Under the pieces are notes generated by a model, which was given only the letters and a program-made list of their open reading frames with translations, was not told where the DNA came from and ran no database searches. Position numbers and translations under genes: made by a program. A DNA stretch of 7,446 nucleotides from the NCBI GenBank assembly GCA_947575425.1, contig CANPNQ010000046.1, positions 1 through 7,446 of the forward strand. Reading direction: 5' to 3'. How positions within the stretch are numbered: the stretch's first letter is position 1; every line of letters begins with the position of its first letter. This DNA is from an uncultured Erysipelotrichaceae bacterium. Its GTDB lineage: Bacteria > Bacillota_I > Bacilli_A > Erysipelotrichales > Erysipelotrichaceae. Of the stretch, positions 1 through 6,154 are shown piece after piece.

Positions 1-293
1 TTTTGATAGGCACTGCTTACCGCCAAGCGAGAGAGGGCACAGGGATGCTTGAGCTTTGTGCCTTCATACGCAAGCATTTCTTCCTCATCCGCTTCCAGCG
101 CAGAGGCGCATGCAATCATCCGGTTTTGATCCCACAGGACATAAAGCGCATCATTGGATATATCGTGATCAATATCCTCATGATTGGGATAATCTTCATT
201 CCATGTACAGCCATCTCTGCCCAGCAGGGAGTGATACAGGCGCAGAATGTCCTCTGCCTGATGGGGTGTTGCCTTTTCAATCAAATAGTCCAT
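1..293 (-). CDS. GNAT-family N-acetyltransferase, N-terminal part (runs off left edge)
   Basis: The frame opens with ATG at 293 and stays open for 97 codons to the left edge, so it is truncated by the window and not by mutation. It begins MDYLIEKATPHQAEDILRLY, the usual beta1-alpha1 opening of a GNAT acetyltransferase. At about residues 48-63 (ALYVLWDQNRMIACAS) comes the beta2-beta3 hairpin, and at 86-97 the beta4 strand ALSRLAVSSAYQ. In this family that strand leads directly into the acetyl-CoA pyrophosphate loop (Q/RxxGxG/A), which would lie just outside the window. The family transfers an acetyl group from acetyl-CoA to an amine; the substrate here cannot be told. The start is supported by a strong Shine-Dalgarno, AGGAGGT, four bases upstream. 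It follows rlmH by 67 bases with no terminator between, so it may be the distal gene of the same operon. Family call fairly sure; specific function unknown. Confidence 0.8.
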   Translation of the reverse strand, partial: MDYLIEKATPHQAEDILRLYHSLLGRDGCTWNEDYPNHEDIDHDISNDALYVLWDQNRMIACASALEADEEEMLAYEGTKLKHPCALSRLAVSSAYQ

Positions 294-297
294 GCTT

Positions 298-304
298 ACC
301 TCCT
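298..304 (-). promoter_or_regulatory. Shine-Dalgarno of the GNAT gene
   Basis: On the minus strand this reads AGGAGGT, a near-perfect anti-16S match, four bases before the ATG at 293. It is the strongest such site at the left end and fixes the start of a gene that is otherwise cut by the window edge. Confidence 0.75.
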
Positions 305-360
305 ATTAAAGCTTTACATTATCATTCATGAGATCAAACAGAAATTCATAGATAGATTCA

Positions 361-837
361 TCATTTATGATAGGGCTGATGATGCAGAATCGTAAAGGAG
401 CGATAGAGCTGTTCATATAACAACACTCTTACCAGCTGATGAGGAAAGGTCAAATCAGACAGCTTCCAGCGAAAATCACTGCGCTGAATCAGCGCTGGAG
501 CGATCCCCAAAGAACCGCCAATAACAAAGGCAATATCACTGTTTCCATACGTTTGTAAGGAGGCGATCTGCTCGGACAACGCAACACTGTCGATCATCTT
601 TCCCGCCAAATCCAACAAAATAACATAATCGCTGTCCTTCAGTTTAGATAAGATGCGCTCTCCTTCTTTTTGTTTAACCTGTTCCATCTGAGCCAATGAT
701 AAAGACTGCGGCGCATGTTCATCTGCCACCTCGATCAGTTCTGTTTTTACAAACGGTTTCAAGCGCTTCTGATATTCATTGATCAACGCAAGCATCGCCT
801 TTTCCTTGCATTTTCCTACCGCAATGATTCGAATCAT
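361..837 (-). CDS. rlmH: RlmH, 23S rRNA (pseudouridine-1915-N3)-methyltransferase
   Basis: This 158-residue protein has the full length of the RlmH/YbeA (SPOUT) family. The family uses S-adenosylmethionine to methylate N3 of pseudouridine 1915 in helix 69 of 23S rRNA, on the assembled 70S ribosome. Visible hallmarks are the N-terminal strand MIRIIAVGK, the LLDLAGK segment (74-80), the SAM-site glycine loop FVIGGSLG (104-111), and the knot region LTFPHQLVRVLLYEQLYRSF (129-148). It ends in the family's typical C-terminal PYHK, so the gene is complete. Its ATG overlaps the htrA stop as ATGA, which suggests translational coupling. A GAGGT ribosome site lies inside the htrA 3' end, nine bases upstream. 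walJ-htrA-rlmH is a familiar Bacillota gene order. No unusual residue is evident. Confidence 0.95.
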   Translation of the reverse strand: MIRIIAVGKCKEKAMLALINEYQKRLKPFVKTELIEVADEHAPQSLSLAQMEQVKQKEGERILSKLKDSDYVILLDLAGKMIDSVALSEQIASLQTYGNSDIAFVIGGSLGIAPALIQRSDFRWKLSDLTFPHQLVRVLLYEQLYRSFTILHHQPYHK

Positions 838-1895
838 TCCAATGTTACCTCAATCGCTTGTTCCTTACCGTCACGACGGATCGTCAATGTAATCGTATCA
901 CCGACCTGCTTCGCATACAGTGTTTGACGGAATGCCTTCATTGACGTGACATCGGTTTCATCCAGCTTCACGATGATATCCCCGCTTCTGATTCCTGATT
1001 TTTGCGCGGGACCGCCAAGAGATACTCTTGTGACCATAAAGCCTTCTTCATCCTCAATGCCTTCACGAATGCGCCAAAACATGCTGATCGAAGAAAGATC
1101 CACACCATTCACTCCGAGATTAGGACGAATCACCTGATGGTTGGTTTCCAGCTGTTGGACGATCGGTATGACCTCATTGATCGGAATGGCAAAGCCAAAC
1201 CCTTCCACCTCTGTATCAGCAATCTTCATCGAATTGATGCCGATCAACTCACCTGCCATATTGATTAAGGGACCGCCACTGTTGCCCGGATTGATTGCCG
1301 CATCGATCTGAAATACCGTCATATCCCAATCTTGGGAAGAAGAAACGGTGCGATTGGTTCCGGAGATCAAACCGCCTGATACACTTCCCTGATATTGCAC
1401 ACCAAGCGGACTGCCCATCGCAATGACATATTCACCCTTTTTCACCAAAGAGGAATCCCCGATCGTAAAGGGGGCCACTTCACTCTCCGTTTTTACCTTT
1501 AACAATGCCAAATCGGTGAGTTCATCACTGCCAACGATCTCTGCCTGTGCATCGCTTTGATCGCAAAACATCACTTTTGCACCGTTGCCATCCTTGATGA
1601 CATGATAATTGGTGATGACAAATACAGTACCATCTTCTATTTTATAAATTGCCCCGCTGCCAGAGCCTATCTCCTGATTTCCATAAGTGGAGATCACCGT
1701 CACCACCTTATTTTCGCTTTTCTCTACCAGCTCACTGACATCACTGGCGATCTCGCTACGCGCACTGGTGATCGATCCAGTATTGGCAGAGGTGGCATAT
1801 CCGGTTCCATTTTCTTTTATCGTATATAATTCGTATGACAAGATCACATTCCATCCGATCAAGGTTAAGAGTAAGAGCGTTGTCACTTTTTTCAT
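834..1895 (-). CDS. htrA: HtrA/DegP-type serine protease with one PDZ domain
   Basis: This is a 353-residue S1C-family protease. A short positively charged start (MKK) and a hydrophobic stretch at about 5-22 form an uncleaved signal anchor or signal peptide, placing the catalytic part outside the membrane. A Ser/Thr/Ala-rich linker (about 30-50) precedes the trypsin-like domain. The catalytic triad is visible: His98 in TNYHVI, Asp128 in ELTDLALLKV and Ser206 in NPGNSGGPL. A single PDZ domain occupies about 285-353 (GFMVTRVSLGGPAQKSGI onward). The family degrades or refolds damaged exported proteins and is induced by envelope stress. The length matches Bacillus HtrC/YyxA-like proteins encoded next to walJ. 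ATG at 1895 shares one base with the walJ TAA (TAATG) and has a GGGAGGG ribosome site nine bases upstream. It overlaps rlmH downstream by four bases. Which HtrA paralogue it equals functionally is an inference from position. Confidence 0.95.
   Translation of the reverse strand: MKKVTTLLLLTLIGWNVILSYELYTIKENGTGYATSANTGSITSARSEIASDVSELVEKSENKVVTVISTYGNQEIGSGSGAIYKIEDGTVFVITNYHVIKDGNGAKVMFCDQSDAQAEIVGSDELTDLALLKVKTESEVAPFTIGDSSLVKKGEYVIAMGSPLGVQYQGSVSGGLISGTNRTVSSSQDWDMTVFQIDAAINPGNSGGPLINMAGELIGINSMKIADTEVEGFGFAIPINEVIPIVQQLETNHQVIRPNLGVNGVDLSSISMFWRIREGIEDEEGFMVTRVSLGGPAQKSGIRSGDIIVKLDETDVTSMKAFRQTLYAKQVGDTITLTIRRDGKEQAIEVTLE
847..851 (-). promoter_or_regulatory. Shine-Dalgarno of rlmH inside the htrA end
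   Basis: The minus strand reads GAGGT nine bases before the rlmH ATG, within the last codons of htrA. Together with the ATGA stop/start overlap it supports the chosen rlmH start and possible re-initiation coupling. Confidence 0.5.
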
Positions 1896-2638
1896 TATCG
1901 TTTCCCTCCCACATAAATACCGAATTGTTCTGCCGCATAGATGCTCACCCGCTCACAGGGCAGATCCTTTTGTTTTAAGCGATGAATCAGTGTATCTGCC
2001 GCCAGCTGACGATGATTGCCCTCCTGTGAAATATGTGCCAAAACGATCTCTTTGGTGCGATCTCCGATCACCTGTGACAAGATATTGGCGCTATCCTCAT
2101 TGCACAAATGTCCATAGTCATTAATGATGCGCTGTTTCACAAACACCGGGCGGCTTGTCTGCATGAGCATTTCAATGTCATGATTGCTTTCAAACACATA
2201 ATAATCCGCATTGGCAAGATAGGGCATCACATCCTGACGGATATATCCCGTATCTGTCACATAGACCATCTTCTCCTGTTGTGTTTCAATCACAAAGCCG
2301 ATCGTCCCCTCACAATCATGGCTCATCGGCAATACGGTGATGGAAAAGGAACCAATGCGCAGCCTATCATAAGGGCGCACATGATTGGCATCCTCCTTCT
2401 CCAATTCAGCGCAGGAAAACGCTGGCAGCTGATCAAACATACGCAGCTGAGATACATGATCCTTGTGCGTATGTGTAATCAGCAAGGCATCTGCCTTTTG
2501 ATAATCATAGTTCAGTCGTTCAAAACAGCCATTCAAATAGCGCTTGGTGGTACCGCAGTCAATCATCAGATTGGTCGTTTCATCCTTAATTAAACAACAG
2601 TTGCCCTTAGAACCGCTGGCTAATAACGCAAACTTCAT
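1895..2638 (-). CDS. walJ: WalJ/YycJ-like metallo-beta-lactamase-fold hydrolase
   Basis: The protein has 247 residues from the ATG at 2638; a GTG one codon earlier (2641) is the alternative start. Numbering from that GTG, the opening FALLASGSKGN is the YycJ signature, followed by the metal motif THTHKDH (His57, His59, Asp61, His62), His108 in PMSHD, Asp130 in VTDTG, and His203 in LAHIS. The YycJ-type segment ESNHDIEML (151-159) is also present. These are the expected ligands of a two-metal active site, so it should be an active hydrolase. The family is cytoplasmic and related to exonuclease-like MBL proteins; it has been linked to coordination of cell division with DNA replication and to the WalRK system, but its substrate is not settled. 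Its start overlaps the stop of the M23 gene (GTGATG) and its TAA overlaps the htrA ATG. The usual walR, walK, walH and walI neighbours are absent here. Confidence 0.92.
   Translation of the reverse strand: MKFALLASGSKGNCCLIKDETTNLMIDCGTTKRYLNGCFERLNYDYQKADALLITHTHKDHVSQLRMFDQLPAFSCAELEKEDANHVRPYDRLRIGSFSITVLPMSHDCEGTIGFVIETQQEKMVYVTDTGYIRQDVMPYLANADYYVFESNHDIEMLMQTSRPVFVKQRIINDYGHLCNEDSANILSQVIGDRTKEIVLAHISQEGNHRQLAADTLIHRLKQKDLPCERVSIYAAEQFGIYVGGKR
1904..1910 (-). promoter_or_regulatory. Shine-Dalgarno of htrA
   Basis: The minus strand reads GGGAGGG within the last codons of walJ; the GGAGG core sits nine bases before the htrA ATG. This favours the ATG at 1895, whose first base is also the last base of the walJ TAA stop. 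Confidence 0.65.
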
Positions 2639-4146
2639 CACAAACCCACCAGCGTTTCCGGATCCAAGCGAACCCCATTGTAGCGTATTTCAAAATGCAC
2701 GTGCGGTCCTGTGGCATATCCGGTCATCCCGATATTGCCGATCGGCTCTCCCTGCTGGACCACGGTTCCCGGAGAATAAAATCCGGGAGAGCTCATATGT
2801 CCATAATACGTCTGATAGCCGTTGTTATGGTCGATAATCATATAATATCCGCCGACATAATCAAAGGAATTGGTCACAACCGTTCCCCGATCACTCGCTA
2901 ATACCTGCCCCCAGAAATTATAGCGATTCTGCACATCCGTTGCCGCATGCCCGCTGTAGCAATACCAGCTGCATGTAATGGAGGCAACCTCTACCGGCCA
3001 GCGGAAATGACCGCTTCCAATATGCGGATATACCTTGGTTCCGACTCGCTTTACTTCACGCACCGGCTGCTTGGTAATCACACTGGACAGCTTCTTACCG
3101 CTTCCGGTACTTTGTCCATTCACAAAGGTCTCCTGATAACGAACATTTTCCCGTCCCAGCTCCTGTTCGGTTTCGATAAATTCTACACCCTCGCGCAAGG
3201 TATCGTCATATACGATCAATGTCTCATTGGGGTATACGATTTCCTCTACCTGATTCTCCTTGATGACTTCAAAATGAATGGGACTGTTAATGGAGGTCAC
3301 ATTTAATTCTGTCCCCACCTTTAACAGCTGATTCTCACTTGCCAGCACCTCGGAATTGAGCGCCAATAGATGCTGAATAGAAAGATGATTGAGCCAAGCG
3401 ATACCCTGCACTGTATCATATTCCTGTGTCGTATAATATTCTGTTTCCGCATCATAGCCATAGCTGATGATCTTCAGCGCTTCTTCTTCATTTTTGGCGA
3501 TCTTACTGATCGGAGCCAAGCCCCGTGTCACACTCATATCCTCTTTGAATGCTGCATCCATGACTCTGGTGCCATATTGATATTCTCCCAGTTCTGCTGT
3601 TTCCTTTCCGGCATTTAACAGTTCATACGATTCCTGATCGATAAAGTTTAACGCAAATGCATCGCGCGCTGCCACAAAATCATCAAGGTTCTTGACATAC
3701 ATGACTTCTCCGTTGGAAAATTCAATCTTATGTGCCTCTACACTGAACAGCTGATTTTCATTGATATAATCCAATATTTCTTCATCCTTATCCTCATAGA
3801 TAAAGAAACTGATTTCATCCACGATATGAATATCCTCCCCAAGTCCCAGCTTGGTATCGGGATAGTCTACTTGATATGATTGTTCGTAGGCATTTGCCAG
3901 CAAGGCATCCAGCTTATCCTGATCGATTAAAACACCGATGATCTGATCACGATCATAGATGATATGATTGACCTGTTCCTCCTTGCTTGTCGAAACGATT
4001 TTTTGGGGAATGATCGCATCCTCACTATCAAAGGCAGCGGACACATCTGCGCTTACATGAGAAGGCTGAAAAAACGGTGATAGGAATGTCAAAACGATGG
4101 CCATTGCAAGTGAGCCTAACAATACATAGGATTGTTTCATGCGCAT
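2638..4146 (-). CDS. Exported M23 metallopeptidase with LysM-like and G5 domains
   Basis: A cell-wall endopeptidase candidate of 502 residues from the ATG at 4146 (numbering used here). A hydrophobic segment at about 4-29 is a signal peptide or anchor. Residues about 35-235 are acidic and match no domain I can name. A LysM-like stretch follows at about 241-286 (YDTVQGIAWLNHLSIQHLLA, then VGTELNV), then a G5 domain at about 302-371 ending in REVKRVGTK. The M23 (LytM-like) domain fills about 380-500, with zinc ligands His400 and Asp404 in GHAATD, His450 in YYGHM and the GPHVHFE pair His482/His484. The family cuts peptide cross-links in peptidoglycan; LysM and G5 are often glycan-associated. Two cysteines (392, 396) sit just before the first ligand. 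The next ATG, at 4140, is an equally plausible start. The frame stays open to an ATG at 4218, but that start lacks a ribosome site. The stop overlaps the walJ start, tying the two genes together. Confidence 0.9.
   Translation of the reverse strand: MRMKQSYVLLGSLAMAIVLTFLSPFFQPSHVSADVSAAFDSEDAIIPQKIVSTSKEEQVNHIIYDRDQIIGVLIDQDKLDALLANAYEQSYQVDYPDTKLGLGEDIHIVDEISFFIYEDKDEEILDYINENQLFSVEAHKIEFSNGEVMYVKNLDDFVAARDAFALNFIDQESYELLNAGKETAELGEYQYGTRVMDAAFKEDMSVTRGLAPISKIAKNEEEALKIISYGYDAETEYYTTQEYDTVQGIAWLNHLSIQHLLALNSEVLASENQLLKVGTELNVTSINSPIHFEVIKENQVEEIVYPNETLIVYDDTLREGVEFIETEQELGRENVRYQETFVNGQSTGSGKKLSSVITKQPVREVKRVGTKVYPHIGSGHFRWPVEVASITCSWYCYSGHAATDVQNRYNFWGQVLASDRGTVVTNSFDYVGGYYMIIDHNNGYQTYYGHMSSPGFYSPGTVVQQGEPIGNIGMTGYATGPHVHFEIRYNGVRLDPETLVGL
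2645..2650 (-). promoter_or_regulatory. Weak Shine-Dalgarno deciding the walJ start
   Basis: The minus strand reads GGTGGG, a weak ribosome site inside the M23 gene end. It lies three bases before the GTG at 2641 and six before the ATG at 2638. The spacing favours ATG, although GTG would give the common four-base GTGA overlap. Initiation probably leans on ribosomes finishing the M23 gene. Confidence 0.4.
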
Positions 4147-4147
4147 C

Positions 4148-4156
4148 CCTCTCCTT
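4148..4156 (-). promoter_or_regulatory. Shine-Dalgarno that sets the start of the M23 gene
   Basis: The minus strand reads AAGGAGAGG. The AGGAG part is four bases before the ATG at 4146 and ten before the ATG at 4140, so either may be used. The site lies inside the upstream open extension (ATGs at 4161 and 4218), which argues that those earlier starts are not the real ones. Confidence 0.65.
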
Positions 4157-4257
4157 TCCATATATGCTTCATCGCCCTGTTCTTTGCTTATGTAGGAGAA
4201 AGGCGATTGTGTATGCATGATGATCTTGGGATGATAGATATTGCGGCTTTTCGTATC

Positions 4258-5604
4258 TTATTCCATGGCACCGCTGAAGTTGTAAAAGGCAGATATCGAT
4301 TTGGCAAATGCCAGTTCAATGCGCCCAGTGGCACCGTTACGATGTTTGGCGATATCCAGATCGGTTCGCTCCGGTATGCTTGGATTGTCCTCGCTCTTAT
4401 CCTTACTGTAATATTCATCCCGATATAAAAACATGACGATATCGGCATCCTGTTCAATGGAGCCTGATTCACGTAAGTCGGATAGCATCGGATGCTTGTC
4501 GTTGCGTGATTCCACCGCACGGGATAACTGAGATAATGCAATGACAGGACATTCCATTTCACGGGCTAATCCCTTTAAGGAACGAGAGATTTCCGAAATC
4601 TCCTGTTGGCGATTATCACTGTTGTTTCTGCCACTGCCGCTGATCAGCTGTAAGTAATCGATCACCACCATATCCAAGCCATGCTCACTTTTCAGTTTTC
4701 GGCACTTGGAATAGATTTCGGCGATCTTAATATTGGAGGAATCATCGATAAACAGCTTAGTGCCGCTTAATTCATTCGCAGCCTCATTCAGTTTGTTAAA
4801 CTCCTCATCATTCATATTGCCGGAGCGCAGCTTACCCGAAATAACTTGACTCTGTGCGCTCATCATACGCCGCATCAGCGATTCTGCCGGCATTTCCAAG
4901 GAAAAGATCGCCACTGCTCCATCATTGTATTGTGCCGCATGCAAGGCAAGATTGAGCGCAAACGCGGTCTTACCCATGGCTGGTCGCGCCGCTAAAATGA
5001 TCAAATCCCCCCGCTGAAAACCATTGGTGAGGCGATCCAGATCGATGTAGCCGGTTTTGATCCCGGTGATATGATCATGGGAGGTACGTAAACGGATCAG
5101 TTCCGCTATGACCTCCGTTATCACCTCACGACTGCTTTTAAATTCTGTGGCGCGACGATTGCGCGTTACCTGTAATAGACGCCGCTCCGCCTGATCCATA
5201 ATATCATCTGCCTCATTCGCCGTATCATAGCCGAGTTCTGCGATCTCCTCTGCGGTTTGAATCAGCGAGCGTACATGCGCCTTATTTTTGATCAGCTCAA
5301 TATAATGAAGACTGTTGGCAGAAGAAACAGCGGTATCACATAGCTTTACAATATAATCTGCCCCACCCACCAAATGCAGCTCCTCATTGTCCTGTAAGCG
5401 GGTAATGAGCGATACCGTATCAATCGGCTTTCCGTTTTCACTCAAATATTGCATGGCCCCAAAGATCCGCTGATGAATATCCAAATAAAAATCATCCTTA
5501 GCCAGTCCTTGATCAAACACCAGTTTGACCACATTGGCATATATCAGCATTGCCCCAAGGATCGCCTGTTCTGCCTCATTACTGTGAGGATATTCCCTGC
5601 TCAT
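4258..5604 (-). CDS. dnaB: Replicative DNA helicase DnaB (DnaC in Bacillus nomenclature)
   Basis: A full-length 448-residue DnaB-family hexameric helicase, which unwinds DNA ahead of the replication fork, moving on the lagging-strand template and recruiting DnaG primase. The N-terminal primase-interacting domain is seen at about 5-105 (SNEAEQAILGAML near the start), followed by a linker helix (about 110-170). The RecA-like motor begins at about 180 with TGYIDLDRLTNGFQRGDLII. Walker A is ARPAMGKTA with Lys212; the catalytic glutamate is in FSLEMP (Glu237); Walker B is MVVIDYLQL with Asp316; SQLSRAVESR (358-367) and the arginine-finger region KHRNGATG (420-427) complete it. No intein interrupts it. 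The start codon is preceded by AAAGGG at eight bases. It follows rplI by 103 bases, the widely conserved gdpP-rplI-dnaB order. About 110 bases separate it from the M23 gene, without an evident terminator. Confidence 0.97.
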   Translation of the reverse strand: MSREYPHSNEAEQAILGAMLIYANVVKLVFDQGLAKDDFYLDIHQRIFGAMQYLSENGKPIDTVSLITRLQDNEELHLVGGADYIVKLCDTAVSSANSLHYIELIKNKAHVRSLIQTAEEIAELGYDTANEADDIMDQAERRLLQVTRNRRATEFKSSREVITEVIAELIRLRTSHDHITGIKTGYIDLDRLTNGFQRGDLIILAARPAMGKTAFALNLALHAAQYNDGAVAIFSLEMPAESLMRRMMSAQSQVISGKLRSGNMNDEEFNKLNEAANELSGTKLFIDDSSNIKIAEIYSKCRKLKSEHGLDMVVIDYLQLISGSGRNNSDNRQQEISEISRSLKGLAREMECPVIALSQLSRAVESRNDKHPMLSDLRESGSIEQDADIVMFLYRDEYYSKDKSEDNPSIPERTDLDIAKHRNGATGRIELAFAKSISAFYNFSGAME

Positions 5605-5612
5605 TGCCTCAT

Positions 5613-5618
5613 CCCTTT
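5613..5618 (-). promoter_or_regulatory. Shine-Dalgarno of dnaB
   Basis: The minus strand reads AAAGGG, eight bases before the dnaB ATG. A second purine match, GAGG at 5607-5610, is only two bases from the ATG and is too close to act for it, so the AAAGGG site is preferred. Confidence 0.45.
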
Positions 5619-5675
5619 CCCTTATTGAATGCTTCCATCGCTATTAGAAAAATAGGTTTCCTCTTCTTTGTTTAC

Positions 5676-5688
5676 CTGCCTGTGGCAG
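5676..5688 (-). repeat. Short inverted repeat in the rplI-dnaB gap
   Basis: CTGCC and GGCAG arms of five bases enclose a three-base loop, in the untranslated stretch between rplI and dnaB. As RNA it could form a small hairpin, but no run of U follows it, so it does not look like a terminator. It might mark a processing or pausing site, or be chance. Confidence 0.3.
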
Positions 5689-5707
5689 CTTTCTATCCTC
5701 CGTGCAT

Positions 5708-6154
5708 CTATTCACTGACATGAACATGAATCACACCAATTACCTTGTTTTTATACAAATCGACTTTGACATCCGTATAGCCAAGAGATGTGATTTTCGC
5801 ACTGTCCAGCACTTTACGCTTATCAATCTTGATATCATAGCGACTCGCCAGCTGTTCTGCGATCTGCTTTGTCGACACACTGCCAAATACTCTGCCATCG
5901 CTGCCGCCCTTCACCTTAAACTCCAGTGTAATACCGGCCAAACGCTTTTTAATTTCCTCGGCATCAGCTTCCCGCTGCTTTTCCATCAATGAATCCTGTA
6001 AATTCTGTTCATCCAAAATCTCCAATGATTTTTTTGTCGCCTCTACTGCCAAACGCTGGCGGATTAAGAAATTGCGTCCATATCCGTCAGCCACTTCCAC
6101 GATATCACCCTTTTTTCCTAATTTTTTCACATCACTTAACAGAATTACTTTCAT
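5708..6154 (-). CDS. rplI: 50S ribosomal protein L9
   Basis: From the ATG at 6154 the protein is [20 protein letters not shown] and 148 residues long, the normal size of bL9. L9 binds 23S rRNA near the L1 stalk base with its N-terminal domain and reaches out along the ribosome surface; it helps maintain reading-frame fidelity. The N-terminal RNA-binding domain is residues 1 to about 40, with [10 protein letters not shown] (21-30) typical of the family. A charged connecting helix covers about 41-75, and the C-terminal domain contains [20 protein letters not shown]. Arg34 sits where a glycine is usual (IRQRLA), a small oddity. The frame extends seven codons further to 6175, but AGGAGG lies inside that extension, nine bases before 6154, which fixes the start. 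The gene begins 23 bases inside the end of gdpP, so it is probably co-expressed with it. Confidence 0.96.
   Translation of the reverse strand: MKVILLSDVKKLGKKGDIVEVADGYGRNFLIRQRLAVEATKKSLEILDEQNLQDSLMEKQREADAEEIKKRLAGITLEFKVKGGSDGRVFGSVSTKQIAEQLASRYDIKIDKRKVLDSAKITSLGYTDVKVDLYKNKVIGVIHVHVSE

Noticed and set aside
294..360. Possible promoter or terminator between rlmH and the GNAT gene
   Set aside because: GATAAT-like and TTGATC-like boxes are only about eight bases apart, and no hairpin with a U run is present.
3..395. Plus-strand open frames, for example 3-395, 1687-2124, 2108-2593, 2947-3306, 6984-7391
   Set aside because: All lie opposite well-supported minus-strand genes, have no recognisable domains or ribosome sites and read as antisense shadows.
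1756..1938. Small minus-strand frame at 1756-1938 and the frame at 4188-4562
   Set aside because: Both overlap htrA/walJ or dnaB out of frame and show no family features.
4171..4207. Inverted repeat ATCGCC/GGCGAT in the leader between dnaB and the M23 gene
   Set aside because: Six-base arms with a 25-base loop and no U run; expected by chance at this scale and not a terminator.
4147..4218. Longer start for the M23 gene at the ATG at 4218 (24 extra residues) or the ATG at 4161
   Set aside because: Neither has a ribosome site, the AAGGAGAGG site lies inside the extension, and the extension would put polar residues before the signal segment.
5601..5612. Three-codon frame ATGAGGCAATGA overlapping the dnaB start
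   Set aside because: Too short to weigh, and AAAGGG directly abuts its ATG, leaving no room for initiation; most likely chance.
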